NCBI RefSeq assembly: GCF_963666195.1
Contig: NZ_OY762653.1
Span: 62,001 to 126,000 of the forward strand
Direction of reading: 5' to 3'
Length of the DNA stretch: 64,000 nucleotides
Source of the DNA: Trichococcus shcherbakoviae
Lineage (GTDB): Bacteria; Bacillota; Bacilli; Lactobacillales; Aerococcaceae
The position numbers were made by a program, and so were the translations under genes. Positions 1-9,629 of this stretch are shown piece after piece. Numbering within the stretch: the first letter of the stretch is position 1; each line of letters opens with the position of its first letter. The notes beneath the pieces are model-generated. The model saw only the letters and a program-made list of their open reading frames with translations. It ran no database searches and had not been told where the DNA came from.

Positions 1-1
1 C

Positions 2-925
2 GGCGGGATTGACGAAACGAAGAAAAAACAAGTAGGACCTAAATTGCAACCAATCACTTCAGAATACCTTGATTACGCTGAAGTTTCTGAAAAATTCGAT
101 GTAATGATGGACTGGATCGTAGCTTTGTATGTGAATACATTGAACGTTATCCACTACATGCATGACAAATATTCATACGAATCATTGGAAATGGCTTTGC
201 ATGATACAAACGTTGTCCGCACATTGGCAACTGGTGTGGCTGGATTCTCAGTTACAATCGATTCACTTTCAGCTATCAAATACGCTAAAGTTAAACCGAT
301 CCGCGACGAAAACGGCATTGCTGTTGACTTCGAAATCGAAGGCGACTTCCCTAAATATGGTAACAATGATGATCGTGCTGACCAAATCGGTATCGACTTG
401 TTGAAACAATACATGGGCAAAGTTAAGAAACACCAAACATACCGCAACTCTATCCCTACAACTTCTGTCCTTACAATCACTTCAAACGTGGTTTACGGCA
501 AGAAAACTGGTAGCACGCCAGACGGACGTAAAGCCGGCGAACCATTCGCACCTGGTGCTAACCCAATGCACGGAAGAGATACTCACGGCGCTTTGGCAAG
601 TTTGTCTTCAGTAGCTAAGATCCCTTACAAATATTCATTGGATGGTATCTCAAATACATTCTCAATCATCCCTAAAGCTTTGGGACGTGAAGAAGAAGTT
701 CAAAAAGATAATCTTTCATCAATGTTGGACGGATACATCGCTAAAGGCGGCCACCACTTGAACGTCAACGTATTCAACCGTGAAACATTGCTTGACGCTA
801 TGGATCACCCAGAAAACTACCCACAATTGACAATCCGTGTTTCCGGATACGCTGTTAACTTCATCAAGTTGACTCGCGAACAACAAATGGACGTTATCAA
901 CCGTACAATGCACGAAATGATGTAA
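2..925 (+). CDS. pflB: Formate C-acetyltransferase (pyruvate formate-lyase), C-terminal part
   Basis: The gene is cut by the left edge of the window; the frame is open from base 2 and 307 C-terminal residues remain, about the last 40% of a usual ~750-residue enzyme. Pyruvate formate-lyase converts pyruvate and CoA to acetyl-CoA and formate in the cytoplasm during anaerobic fermentation. The glycyl-radical motif RVSGYAV is visible close to the C-terminus. The paired active-site cysteines lie upstream of the window. The activating enzyme gene pflA follows 160 bp downstream, after two hairpins, as is usual for this pair. The identification is firm. Confidence 0.96.
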   Translation, partial: GGIDETKKKQVGPKLQPITSEYLDYAEVSEKFDVMMDWIVALYVNTLNVIHYMHDKYSYESLEMALHDTNVVRTLATGVAGFSVTIDSLSAIKYAKVKPIRDENGIAVDFEIEGDFPKYGNNDDRADQIGIDLLKQYMGKVKKHQTYRNSIPTTSVLTITSNVVYGKKTGSTPDGRKAGEPFAPGANPMHGRDTHGALASLSSVAKIPYKYSLDGISNTFSIIPKALGREEEVQKDNLSSMLDGYIAKGGHHLNVNVFNRETLLDAMDHPENYPQLTIRVSGYAVNFIKLTREQQMDVINRTMHEMM

Positions 926-960
926 TTTGCTTCAACCTGCATACTAATCGTATAAATTTA

Positions 961-1026
961 AACGGATGGATCATTTGATTCATCCGTTTTCTATCAAAGG
1001 GAGCGAAAGTTCGCTCTTTTTGATAG
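961..1026 (+). terminator. Tandem hairpins between pflB and pflA
   Basis: The first hairpin pairs AACGGATG with CATCCGTT and is followed by TTTC. The second, at 991-1026, pairs CTATCAAA with TTTGATAG around a GAGCG/CGCTC stem. The first looks like the pflB terminator. The second could modulate read-through into pflA. Confidence 0.7.
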
Positions 1027-1087
1027 GAAATATTCCTTACGCGATATACAATGAAGTTAAGAAATAAACGACAGAGGAGTTTTTGAA

Positions 1088-1849
1088 ATGACTGAACCTT
1101 TAAAAGGATTTGTGCATTCAACAGAGAGTTTTGGTTCCGTTGATGGACCAGGAATCCGTTTTATTATATTTATGCAAGGCTGCCGCATGCGTTGCCAATT
1201 CTGCCATAACCCGGACACTTGGAACATCGGTGGCGGCAATGAGATGACAAGCGATGAATTGCTGAACATGGCCTTGCAATACAAGCCATTCTGGGGGCAA
1301 AAAGGCGGCATCACCGTCAGTGGCGGCGAACCGTTGCTGCAGATCGATTTTTTGATCGAATTGTTCACGAAAGCCAAAGCCCAGGGCGTGCATACGACTT
1401 TGGACACCTGCGGCCTGCCGTTCACTTATGACGAGCCTTTCTTCAGCCAATTCAACAAACTGTTGGCTGTGACAGATTTGATCCTGCTGGACATCAAGCA
1501 CATCGACAGCCAGAAGCACAAAGAATTGACGATGTGGCCGAACGAAAGTATCATCGAATTGGCGAAATATTTGTCGGAAATCAATAAACCGATTTGGGTC
1601 CGTCATGTGCTGATCCCTGAGCGGACAGACTATGATGATTTCTTGATCCGTCTGGATGCTTTCCTGAAAACATTGAAAAACATTGTCAAAGTGGAAATTC
1701 TGCCTTACCATAAAATGGGCGTCTATAAGTGGCAAACATTAGGAATCCCTTATCAATTGGAGGGGATTGATCCTCCTACAGCCGAGCGCGTCGAAAATGC
1801 CAGAAAGCTGCTGCATACGGAAGACTACAAAGGTTATTTGGATCTATAA
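1088..1849 (+). CDS. pflA: Pyruvate formate-lyase activating enzyme (radical SAM)
   Basis: This 253-residue protein matches the usual length of PflA. Near the N-terminus it has the radical-SAM cysteine motif CRMRCQFC (CxxxCxxC) that binds the 4Fe-4S cluster, followed by the SAM-binding stretch TVSGGEPLLQ. It generates the glycyl radical on PflB using S-adenosylmethionine and reduced flavodoxin or ferredoxin, so it is oxygen sensitive. The start is set by GAGGAG about 7 bases before the ATG. It sits directly downstream of pflB and has its own terminator. Confidence 0.96.
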   Translation: MTEPLKGFVHSTESFGSVDGPGIRFIIFMQGCRMRCQFCHNPDTWNIGGGNEMTSDELLNMALQYKPFWGQKGGITVSGGEPLLQIDFLIELFTKAKAQGVHTTLDTCGLPFTYDEPFFSQFNKLLAVTDLILLDIKHIDSQKHKELTMWPNESIIELAKYLSEINKPIWVRHVLIPERTDYDDFLIRLDAFLKTLKNIVKVEILPYHKMGVYKWQTLGIPYQLEGIDPPTAERVENARKLLHTEDYKGYLDL

Positions 1850-1867
1850 AATAATACTATTTTTCAA

Positions 1868-1908
1868 GGAAGAAAAGAGAATTGCCATTGCTCTTTTCTT
1901 CCTTTTTT
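1868..1908 (+). terminator. Rho-independent terminator of pflA
   Basis: A 12-bp stem, GGAAGAAAAGAG with CTCTTTTCTTCC, is followed by a run of T. Confidence 0.85.
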
Positions 1909-1948
1909 ATTATGATAAAATTAGAAAATGGAAGAGAGAGTGAATTGT

Positions 1949-2878
1949 ATGAACAAACTGTTAGTTTTTGGGCACCAAAATCCGGATACGGATGCGATCA
2001 CATCTGCAATCGCATACGCCTACTATTTGAATCAAAACGGAATCGAAGCGGAAGCTGTGGCGCTTGGCCTGCCGAGTGAAGAAACAGCCTATGCTCTGAA
2101 TCAATTCAAAACAGAGGCTCCGCGCGTCATCGAGACTGCGGCAAACGAAACAGATACGGTTGCATTGGTCGACCATAATGAAGCCCAACAAAGCGTCAGC
2201 GACATCAAAGATGTTGAGGTATATGCCGTCGTGGATCACCACCGCATCGCGAACTTCGAAACGGCCAACCCGTTGTATTATCGTGCAGAGCCTGTTGGTT
2301 GCACAAACACGATCCTTTATAAAATGTACAAAGAAAAGAACATCGCGATTCCAGCCGATATCGCTGGCTTGATGCTTTCTGCAATCATTTCCGATACGTT
2401 ATTGTTCAAATCTCCGACTTGCACGCCGGAAGATGAAGCAGCAGCAACAGCCTTGACTGAAATCGCCGGTGTTTCTTTGCAGGAGTATGGCCTGGCGATG
2501 CTGAAAGCCGGAACGAATTTGGACGACAAGTCGATCGCGGAATTGTTGACTTTAGATGCAAAATCATTCCCGATGGGCGATAAAAACGTGCGCATCGCAC
2601 AAGTGAACACTGTAGACGTTCAGGATGTCCTGAACAGACAGGTTGAGCTTGTTGCCGCTATGGAAGCTGAAAACGACACTCAAAGGTATGATGTCTTCCT
2701 GTTGGTCATCACAAACATCATCGAAAGCGATTCAGCTTTGTTGGCTGTAGGTTCGCATTTGGACACTGTAGAGGCCGCATTCGGCATCTCATTGACTGAC
2801 AACGTTGCCCTGCTGCCTGGCGTTGTTTCACGCAAAAAACAAGTAGTTCCGCCATTGACGGAAGCATTCTCTAAATAA
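1949..2878 (+). CDS. ppaC: Manganese-dependent inorganic pyrophosphatase (family II)
   Basis: The protein hydrolyses pyrophosphate to phosphate in the cytoplasm. It shows the DHH-type metal motifs of family II pyrophosphatases: [10 protein letters not shown] near the N-terminus, VDHNE and VDHHR in the middle, and the C-terminal [10 protein letters not shown] substrate-binding segment. I chose the ATG at 1949 ([10 protein letters not shown]), which gives 309 residues, the typical family length. An upstream in-frame ATG at 1928 adds seven residues unlike the family. The gene appears monocistronic with a strong terminator. Confidence 0.96.
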   Translation: MNKLLVFGHQNPDTDAITSAIAYAYYLNQNGIEAEAVALGLPSEETAYALNQFKTEAPRVIETAANETDTVALVDHNEAQQSVSDIKDVEVYAVVDHHRIANFETANPLYYRAEPVGCTNTILYKMYKEKNIAIPADIAGLMLSAIISDTLLFKSPTCTPEDEAAATALTEIAGVSLQEYGLAMLKAGTNLDDKSIAELLTLDAKSFPMGDKNVRIAQVNTVDVQDVLNRQVELVAAMEAENDTQRYDVFLLVITNIIESDSALLAVGSHLDTVEAAFGISLTDNVALLPGVVSRKKQVVPPLTEAFSK

Positions 2879-2885
2879 TCACTTA

Positions 2886-2936
2886 AAAAGGGCGGGGCTG
2901 CAACTCAGTTAATCTGATATGCAGCTCCGCTTTTTT
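2886..2936 (+). terminator. Rho-independent terminator of ppaC
   Basis: The arms GCGGGGCTGC and GCAGCTCCGC (one G-T pair) are flanked by AAAAA and TTTTTT. Confidence 0.85.
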
Positions 2937-2967
2937 CAAACAGTAAGCAAAGAAAGGGGTTGAGGAC

Positions 2968-3792
2968 GTGAAAATTGGGGTGTTGTCGGACCTGCATATC
3001 GACTCGAATGCGAAAAGGCTGGCGCCTGGACAAACGTATGACCATCTCTTGGCGGAGTTGCTCTACAACCAAGAAATCGACTTGCTATTGTTGGCGGGGG
3101 ACGTCTCTTCCGATTACCACGATACCTTTGCTTTCTTGGATCGCATGCGAGACCATAATGTTTCGAAAATCCAATTCGTACCCGGAAACCATGACTTTTG
3201 GTCCATACGCAACCATGAAGAGGATACCGACCGAATCTATCAGTTGTTCAAGGAGCGGGATGAGAATCTTGTCGGAAATCCATTTCTGATCGGGGATAAA
3301 TGGGCAGTGGTGGGGAATCCGGGGTGGTATGATTATGGGTTCGCCAGTGACCGCTATACTATAGAAGAGTTTTCCAAGAAAAAGCTGAAAGTCGGCGGTT
3401 GGAATGACCGCCGGTATGTGCATTGGCAGAAAGATGATCGCGCGGTTGCAGCAGCCATGCAGGAGGAACTGGAAAGCGATCTGAAGGAAGTCAGCGACCG
3501 GAAAATCATCATGATGACACATGTTGTGACGCATCCGCAATTTGTAATCCCACTCCCGCACAAGGTATACGATTACTACAATGCTTTCCTCGGCAGCAAA
3601 AGCTATATGCAATTGTATGACCGCTACAAGATTACGCACAGCATCATGGGCCATGTTCACTTCCGGAAAATACTGCAGGAGAATGATACAACTTTCTATT
3701 GTGCCTGCCTCGGCAGTGCACGGCATTGGTATACGGAGGACCCGTACATCGAAATGGCCTATACTATGGAAGAAATCATGGTTGACGTGTAA
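2968..3792 (+). CDS. Calcineurin-like metallophosphoesterase
   Basis: This 274-residue cytoplasmic protein carries the complete two-metal phosphoesterase signature: SDLHID at the N-terminus, GDVSSDY, GNHDFW, a later TH pair (MTHVVTH) and GHVH near the C-terminus. The family cleaves phosphomono- or diesters; the substrate cannot be read from sequence. The start is a GTG preceded by GGGGTTGAGGA. No operon partner is evident, and corA follows 117 bp downstream in the same direction. Confidence 0.85.
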   Translation: MKIGVLSDLHIDSNAKRLAPGQTYDHLLAELLYNQEIDLLLLAGDVSSDYHDTFAFLDRMRDHNVSKIQFVPGNHDFWSIRNHEEDTDRIYQLFKERDENLVGNPFLIGDKWAVVGNPGWYDYGFASDRYTIEEFSKKKLKVGGWNDRRYVHWQKDDRAVAAAMQEELESDLKEVSDRKIIMMTHVVTHPQFVIPLPHKVYDYYNAFLGSKSYMQLYDRYKITHSIMGHVHFRKILQENDTTFYCACLGSARHWYTEDPYIEMAYTMEEIMVDV

Positions 3793-3909
3793 TTGGCAGC
3801 TTTCTCCTGCCTTTCTGGAGAGGGTTATTGCTTTCCTTTTGGCAAAAATAAGTTATGCTTATCTTGAAGGCAAGTACATTCAGATAAAGCAGCTTGGAGG
3901 TGGATTTCA

Positions 3910-4863
3910 ATGAGAGCATTCGACTTGTCGGATAAAGGGGTATACACGCAGACGAAGGATTGGAAAGCGGCGGATTGGATTCATGTGGAGAATCCGAGCA
4001 ACGAAGACGTTGAGGATATGGTAGCTCTTTTCGGCATCCCGAAGGACTATATTTTGGATTCGCTGGACGAATATGAGATTCCTCGGCAAGAGAAAGTTCA
4101 GAATGGTGCAGGGGAGGATATTAATCTTCTGATCGTCCTCTTCCCCAAAATGCGATCGGTACAGGAAAAATACACGGAGTACCATACGTATCCCTTGTCG
4201 ATCATAAGAGTCAATGATACATTGATAACAGTCTGCAAAGAGACGCCTTCTTTTTTGACGCATATCATGAATAATGAGTCTTTCAAAAACGAGCCAGCAA
4301 CAACCCAGCATCACATCATCTTATACATATTATGGGAATTGACAAGGAGTTTCATTCGTCATCTGAGAGAAATCGATGGCATCATCGAAGACCTGCAGAT
4401 TCAGATAATCAGTGCAACCCATAACGAATACTTTTATAAGCTGATTGCCTTACACAAGAGCTTGGTTTATTTTGAGACATCCATCAACAAAAATCATCCT
4501 TTGATAACAGAGTCCATCCATGAAGCTGTATTAGGGGATGATGTGCAGAGTCAAGAGTTGCTGCGTGATATCACGGATATCTCAAATCAAGCCGAAGTGA
4601 TGGTCACTGAATCAAGCAAGATGATCGATCAGTTGAGCGAAGTATTTTCTAGCGTGATTACAAATAACTTGAACAATATCATGAAAGTTTTGACTTCTAT
4701 CACCATCGTCCTGACTATCCCGACCATCATGGCAGGGTTCTGGGGCATGAATGTCGATCTGCCCTTCGAAAATCATCCGTGGGCGTTCGGCATCACCAGT
4801 CTGATCACTATCGTCATCTGCTTTTTGACGGTTTACTGGTTGAAAAAGAAAGATTACTTCTGA
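3910..4863 (+). CDS. corA: CorA-family divalent cation (Mg2+/Co2+) channel
   Basis: The 317-residue protein has the family layout: a soluble N-terminal domain, a long helical stalk, and two C-terminal membrane helices. The selectivity motif GMN (WGMNVDLPF) lies in the loop between the helices, and the protein ends in a basic tail (YWLKKKDYF). CorA proteins are pentameric channels that import Mg2+ down the membrane potential. GGAGGTGG before the ATG supports the start. The metal specificity is inferred from the family. Confidence 0.9.
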   Translation: MRAFDLSDKGVYTQTKDWKAADWIHVENPSNEDVEDMVALFGIPKDYILDSLDEYEIPRQEKVQNGAGEDINLLIVLFPKMRSVQEKYTEYHTYPLSIIRVNDTLITVCKETPSFLTHIMNNESFKNEPATTQHHIILYILWELTRSFIRHLREIDGIIEDLQIQIISATHNEYFYKLIALHKSLVYFETSINKNHPLITESIHEAVLGDDVQSQELLRDITDISNQAEVMVTESSKMIDQLSEVFSSVITNNLNNIMKVLTSITIVLTIPTIMAGFWGMNVDLPFENHPWAFGITSLITIVICFLTVYWLKKKDYF

Positions 4864-4901
4864 CAGGGTGTTTGAATAGATGTAGGCGACATCACAATGA
4901 A

Positions 4902-4938
4902 GCGTAATCGGCAATTATTTCAGCCGATTACGCTTTTT
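4902..4938 (+). terminator. Rho-independent terminator of corA
   Basis: A perfect 11-bp stem, GCGTAATCGGC with GCCGATTACGC, is followed by TTTTT. Confidence 0.88.
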
Positions 4939-4973
4939 GGCATCCCTTTTGAGTATGGGAACCCATCCATGGT

Positions 4974-4982
4974 TGGTATACT
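4974..4982 (+). promoter_or_regulatory. Possible extended -10 promoter of the pullulanase gene
   Basis: TG-G-TATACT fits an extended -10 element. It would give a leader of only ~15 bases before the GGAGGTGA ribosome site of the 5004 start. No good -35 element is seen. Confidence 0.35.
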
Positions 4983-5003
4983 ATAGGAGGGAGGTGAAAC
5001 AAG

Positions 5004-6995
5004 ATGATGGAGGATTTCCAGAGTTGGTTGGAGAGCTATGATTTGGAAAAACTCTTCAGCGATAAAAGGGACAAGGAAACAATCGACAAGGAAATGTTTC
5101 TGTTCGTCCGGTCGAATGATTTTGACAACTACTTTTCTTTTGATGGCGAACTGGGAGCGCTATACGAAAATGAAGGCACGCTATTGAGGGTTTGGACACC
5201 GACAGCAAAATCCGTGGAAGTTTGGACGTACACAGATGAGTTCATCAAAAAGCCTTCCCAAAAAGTAGCCATGGTACAGAAACCCAAGGGTATTTTTGAA
5301 GCTTACCTACCCGGGGATCATCATGGAACCATCTATGTCTATAAAATTCTTTTCCTGAATAACCGTGAAACGATCACAGTTGATCCCTATGCCCGAGCAA
5401 CGACGGTAAATGGCACAAAATCGGTTATTACGGATTTGACCAGAACGAATCCTGATGGTTGGGGGGGACGGCTGCCTGCCTTCGGACTCCCGGAAGAAGC
5501 AATCATCTATGAACTGCACATCCGGGATTTCTCAATATCCGAAACGAGCGGGATAATATACAAAGGGAAATACCTTGGTTTGACAGAAAAAAATACGAAA
5601 AACGCCAGTGGGATAAGTACGGGTCTGGATTACTTGATCGATTTGGGCATCACCCATGTCCAGATTTTGCCGATGTTCGATTATGCAACAGTCGATGAGG
5701 CGAATCTGACGGAACCGCAATACAATTGGGGCTACGATCCGCTGAACTATAATGTGCCTGAAGGTTCCTATTCCAGCAATCCCTTTGACCCATTCAATAG
5801 GATCAAGGAATTGAAGGAAATGATTCGAACCCTGCATGCGAACGGGTTGAGGGTGATAATGGATGTGGTCTATAACCATGTCTACGACCCGAAAGATCAA
5901 GCGCTGGAAAGGACAGTACCGGGCTATTTTTACCGCTACAATGCGGACGGATCGCTTGCGAACGGCACAGGTGTGGGCAACGACACGGCTTCAGAAAGAC
6001 ATATGATGCGCAAATACATCATCGATAGCATCAAATATTGGGCAAAAGAATACCAGCTCGATGGTTTCCGCTTCGATCTGATGGGCATACATGACTCAGT
6101 CACGATGAACAAGATCCGTGAAGCGCTGGATAAGGTCGATCCATCCATTATCATCATCGGAGAAGGATGGGAAATGACCACGCCGCTCCCCGAGGAATTG
6201 AAAGCTTCACAGAGAAATGCGCAAGCAATGCCAAGGATTGCCCATTTTAATGATTCGATGAGGATAGTGCTGAAGGGAAGCGATTTCGGCGATGAAACAG
6301 ACAGGGGATTCATCAGCGGTAAAAATTATCAGGAAAATCTGCTGCTTCGGAATATAAAAGGCGGCATGAATCTCTCAAGCCACAGCAGTTATGTCGATCC
6401 GGAACAAGTCGTCCAGTATGTGGAAGCACACGATAATTTGACGCTCTACGATAAACTGTTGCGTTCCAATCCGAATGACAGCGAGGAGGTGCGCGTCAAA
6501 AGGCATACACTTGCAACGAGCATTGTGTTGTTGTCGCAAGGCGTGCCATTCATCCATGGCGGCCAGGAATTTTTGCGCACGAAGGAAGGGGTGGCCAACA
6601 GCTACCAGTCCCCCGACGAAATCAATCAGTTTGAATGGGAACGGCTCACGACATTCCAACAATCGGTAGCCTACGTCAGAGGTTTGATTGCGCTGCGCAA
6701 GAGCGAGTATCTGTTCCGGTTGCATACCCATGAAGAAATTGACGCCCATTTTACAACGCTCAGCGAAAATTTTAACATCGTAGCCTTTGCTTTGGAGAAC
6801 GAAGAAAAAAAGTACATCATCGTTTTTAATGCGAACCGAAGCGATACGATCTTCCGAATCGAGAAAGGGAAGTATGCCATCCTTGTTGAAGACAACCAAG
6901 TCTTCCTTGAAAGGAAAGCCGAAGCAATTTTAATGGACAAAATTCTGGTCAAAGCCCATACAACGACTGTTTTATACATTGGAAAACAACAATAA
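5004..6995 (+). CDS. pulA: Type I pullulanase (glycogen/maltodextrin debranching enzyme)
   Basis: This 663-residue GH13 enzyme hydrolyses alpha-1,6 branches in glycogen-derived or imported maltodextrins. It shows an N-terminal CBM48-like region (LLRVWTPTAKSVEVWTY), the type I pullulanase motif YNWGYDP, and the GH13 regions DVVYNHV, DGFRFDLMG (catalytic Asp), GEGW (acid/base Glu) and EAHDN. There is no signal peptide, so it acts in the cytoplasm. GGAGGTGA seven bases before the double ATG supports the start. It stands alone, not beside other glycogen genes. Confidence 0.93.
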   Translation: MMEDFQSWLESYDLEKLFSDKRDKETIDKEMFLFVRSNDFDNYFSFDGELGALYENEGTLLRVWTPTAKSVEVWTYTDEFIKKPSQKVAMVQKPKGIFEAYLPGDHHGTIYVYKILFLNNRETITVDPYARATTVNGTKSVITDLTRTNPDGWGGRLPAFGLPEEAIIYELHIRDFSISETSGIIYKGKYLGLTEKNTKNASGISTGLDYLIDLGITHVQILPMFDYATVDEANLTEPQYNWGYDPLNYNVPEGSYSSNPFDPFNRIKELKEMIRTLHANGLRVIMDVVYNHVYDPKDQALERTVPGYFYRYNADGSLANGTGVGNDTASERHMMRKYIIDSIKYWAKEYQLDGFRFDLMGIHDSVTMNKIREALDKVDPSIIIIGEGWEMTTPLPEELKASQRNAQAMPRIAHFNDSMRIVLKGSDFGDETDRGFISGKNYQENLLLRNIKGGMNLSSHSSYVDPEQVVQYVEAHDNLTLYDKLLRSNPNDSEEVRVKRHTLATSIVLLSQGVPFIHGGQEFLRTKEGVANSYQSPDEINQFEWERLTTFQQSVAYVRGLIALRKSEYLFRLHTHEEIDAHFTTLSENFNIVAFALENEEKKYIIVFNANRSDTIFRIEKGKYAILVEDNQVFLERKAEAILMDKILVKAHTTTVLYIGKQQ

Positions 6996-7366
6996 AATGA
7001 ATTTTTTAAGAATTGCGTATATATTTTCCGTGAAAATGATTGAATATCTCTTTATCATGCAAATATATCAATATTAATATATTAATTCAATGTTTATTAA
7101 TAAACAAATGTTTATAACCTGGTTTTGCCGTTTTGACAACATTTGGATTCGCTTTCATCCTTGTTCCAATGTTCTGACATGTTGTGTGAGATTCTCAATA
7201 TATATCTAATGTCGATATATAAACTCAAAAAAAGTGAAAATATGAGTATGTTAATCTAATTTTAATCAATTTATTAAATTCCCAAACTTGATTTTAATAT
7301 CAGTCAGAACTATAATTAACCTTACTATAGAAATTATAGAAACAGAGGGAATGGGGGAAAAGAAAT
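6996..7366. other. AT-rich non-coding region before oppA
   Basis: These 371 bp hold no plausible gene. Runs of A and T and short palindromes such as TTTATTAATAAA (near 7093-7104) are visible. The oppA promoter lies at the right end. No riboswitch or protein-binding site was recognised. Confidence 0.6.
7288..7316 (+). promoter_or_regulatory. Promoter of the first oppA
   Basis: TTGATT (7288-7293) and TATAAT (7311-7316) are separated by exactly 17 bases, close to the sigma-A consensus. They sit about 50 bp before the oppA start. Confidence 0.75.
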
Positions 7367-9043
7367 ATGGGCAACAAGAAACTATCATCTTTAGTGTTAT
7401 TATCTTTAAGCTCCGCACTTGTATTGGCTGCATGCGGCGGAGAGGGAAGCACGGCTGATTCATCCGGGTCTGCAGGTGCAACAGACAGCGATCAGGTGTT
7501 AAATCTGGTTGAAAGCGCTGAAATCCCTACAATGGATTCTGTACAAGCTACAGATACAGTTGCGTTTACTGCTTTAAGCAACGTAAATGAAGGTCTGTAT
7601 CGTCAAGGCTTGGATGGAACGGTTGAATTAGGTATCGCAGCAGAAGATCCTACAGTCAGCGAAGATGGTTTGGTCTACACTTTCACTATCCGTGATGAAG
7701 CGAACTGGTCAAACGGCGAGCCTGTAACGGCAGAAGATTTTGTTTATTCATGGCGTAAATTGGTGGACCCTGCAGAGGCTGCTTCATATTCTTACATGAT
7801 GGCAGGTGTCATCGCCAACGCAACTGAAATTATTGATGGTGCCGTTGCGCCTGAAGAATTGGGCGTCAAAGCGATCGACGAAAAAACGCTGGAAATCACA
7901 TTGACATCTCCAGTGCCATACTTCAAAGATCTTTTGACATTGGCTATGTTCTTCCCTCAAAATCAAGCATTTGTTGAAGAACAAGGCGACCAATACGCAT
8001 TAAGCAGCGATGCTTTATTGTATAACGGACCATTCGTGTTAGCTAACTGGGATGCAGCGAGCTTATCATGGACGTACGAACCAAATGCAGAGTACTGGGA
8101 TAAAGATGCTGTAAAATTACAAGCAATCAACGTAGAAGTCATCAAAGAGACTTCCACTGCCTTGAATCTGTATGATACAGACGCAATCGACCGCATGATC
8201 TTGACTGGTGAGTACGTAGCACAAAGAGCCGGCGATGCTGAAGTCCACACAATGCCGACTTCTTCTGTATTCTACTTGAAGTTCAACCAACAAAGAGAAG
8301 GCACACCATTACAAAATGCCAACATCCGTAAAGCTTTAGCTATGGCTTTCGACAAACAAGCGTACGCTGATGTGGTATTGCAGAACGGTTCCATCCCTGC
8401 AAACGGATTGGTTCCTGAAAAACTTGCTTTGGATCCTTCAACTGGCGAAGACTACCGTAAACAAAATGGCGATCTTCTGACATTCAATGCTGAAGAAGCT
8501 AAAACATACTTCGAAAAAGGCTTGGCTGAGTTGGGTGTTGAATCCATCACTTTGGAATTGTTGAGCGATGACACAGAAAATGCGAAACGTTCTTCTGAGT
8601 TCCTGCAAAGCCAACTACAGACAAACCTTCCTGGGTTGACTGTTACCTTGCGTAATGTACCTTTCAAAGTCCGTCTTGAAGCTGATACATCCGGCGAATA
8701 CGATATCGAATTAGCTGGATGGGGAGCTGACTATGCTGACCCGATCAACTTCCTGGAATTGTTCCAGACAGAAAACGGCAACAACAAATCCGGTTACTCC
8801 AACGCTGAATACGATGCTTTGATCGATGAAGCACGCACAAACGTGACTGACCTTGATGCAAGATGGGCTAGCCTGCTTGCAGCTGAAAAGATCTTGATGG
8901 AAGATGCGGGTATCGCTCCTCTGTATCAACGTTCTTATGCAGTTCTACAAAAACCGTATGTCACAGATTTGGGTGAGCACTTAGTCGGTGCTGACTACTC
9001 ATACAAATGGGCTTCAAATTCTGGCACTCAGAACGTGGATTAA
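7367..9043 (+). CDS. oppA: Oligopeptide ABC transporter substrate-binding lipoprotein
   Basis: The 558-residue protein has a lipoprotein signal with lipobox LAAC, then a Ser/Gly/Asp-rich linker and a family 5 extracellular solute-binding domain (WSNGEPVTAEDFVYSWRKLVDP is the family landmark region). It is tethered to the outer face of the membrane and passes peptides to the OppBCDF complex encoded just downstream. A second, diverged copy lies after oppF. Its own promoter and a strong terminator suggest it is expressed at a higher level than the membrane components. Confidence 0.93.
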   Translation: MGNKKLSSLVLLSLSSALVLAACGGEGSTADSSGSAGATDSDQVLNLVESAEIPTMDSVQATDTVAFTALSNVNEGLYRQGLDGTVELGIAAEDPTVSEDGLVYTFTIRDEANWSNGEPVTAEDFVYSWRKLVDPAEAASYSYMMAGVIANATEIIDGAVAPEELGVKAIDEKTLEITLTSPVPYFKDLLTLAMFFPQNQAFVEEQGDQYALSSDALLYNGPFVLANWDAASLSWTYEPNAEYWDKDAVKLQAINVEVIKETSTALNLYDTDAIDRMILTGEYVAQRAGDAEVHTMPTSSVFYLKFNQQREGTPLQNANIRKALAMAFDKQAYADVVLQNGSIPANGLVPEKLALDPSTGEDYRKQNGDLLTFNAEEAKTYFEKGLAELGVESITLELLSDDTENAKRSSEFLQSQLQTNLPGLTVTLRNVPFKVRLEADTSGEYDIELAGWGADYADPINFLELFQTENGNNKSGYSNAEYDALIDEARTNVTDLDARWASLLAAEKILMEDAGIAPLYQRSYAVLQKPYVTDLGEHLVGADYSYKWASNSGTQNVD

Positions 9044-9053
9044 TTAAGGCAAT

Positions 9054-9096
9054 AAAAAATCCATCTGGCAGACATTTATGCCAGATGGATGTTTTA
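9054..9096. terminator. Bidirectional terminator between oppA and the convergent DUF3899 gene
   Basis: A 12-bp perfect stem, ATCCATCTGGCA with TGCCAGATGGAT, is flanked by A-rich and T-rich sequence and can serve both converging genes. Confidence 0.85.
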
Positions 9097-9097
9097 T

Positions 9098-9460
9098 TTA
9101 TAAAATATAATCCCAGAGACAGATGATGCTGATCGCCAACAACAACAGACCGATAGTCAGGATATTTTGATAACTTTTCCCGACGGAAGATGAAAGAGCA
9201 TGCGGATTCAATGGTTCCTTGAAGCCATCCTCCTTTGGTTCTCTTCTGAGCGTTTTTCTGACGCTGTAGTGGAAGAAATCGAAACTTCCGGAAGCCAACA
9301 CGAGTCCGGACAAACCGATGATCAATAAAATACCTGCTATCATGAACAGAATATTGGATGTTTCGGTCCAACTTAAGGATCCATATTTAATCAGTTGATA
9401 TATCAGTGCACATATAAAAATGAATAATGAAACAAGTACGTTTTTTTTTGTGAGGTTCAC
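9098..9460 (-). CDS. Small membrane protein, DUF3899-like
   Basis: The 120-residue protein has three to four hydrophobic segments: near residues 8-25, 35-58 and 98-118, with a charged central loop (RKTLRREPKEDGFKE). It resembles DUF3899 membrane proteins, which to my knowledge can lie beside opp genes in Firmicutes; the function is unknown. The start is a GTG with AGGAG about nine bases upstream. It is transcribed towards oppA and away from oppB. The family assignment is by recall and only moderately certain. Confidence 0.6.
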   Translation of the reverse strand: MNLTKKNVLVSLFIFICALIYQLIKYGSLSWTETSNILFMIAGILLIIGLSGLVLASGSFDFFHYSVRKTLRREPKEDGFKEPLNPHALSSSVGKSYQNILTIGLLLLAISIICLWDYIL

Positions 9461-9574
9461 TTATTTTGGCTCCTTTTTGTTTTCTCAATTTTAAATGTAC
9501 AAAAAAAAGAAAGAAAACTCAATTAAAATATGATTTGATTTTGTGTTCATTTTCTTTTTTGTATATTTAAATAT

Positions 9575-9582
9575 GATATACT
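9575..9582 (+). promoter_or_regulatory. Extended -10 promoter of oppBCDF
   Basis: TATACT at 9577-9582 is preceded by TG at the extended -10 position (9574-9575 region). The -35 region is only a T run. It lies about 45 bp before oppB. Confidence 0.5.
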
Positions 9583-9629
9583 ATCAGGTGCTATTTACAA
9601 AATAATTAAATAATGGAGGATGACAAACG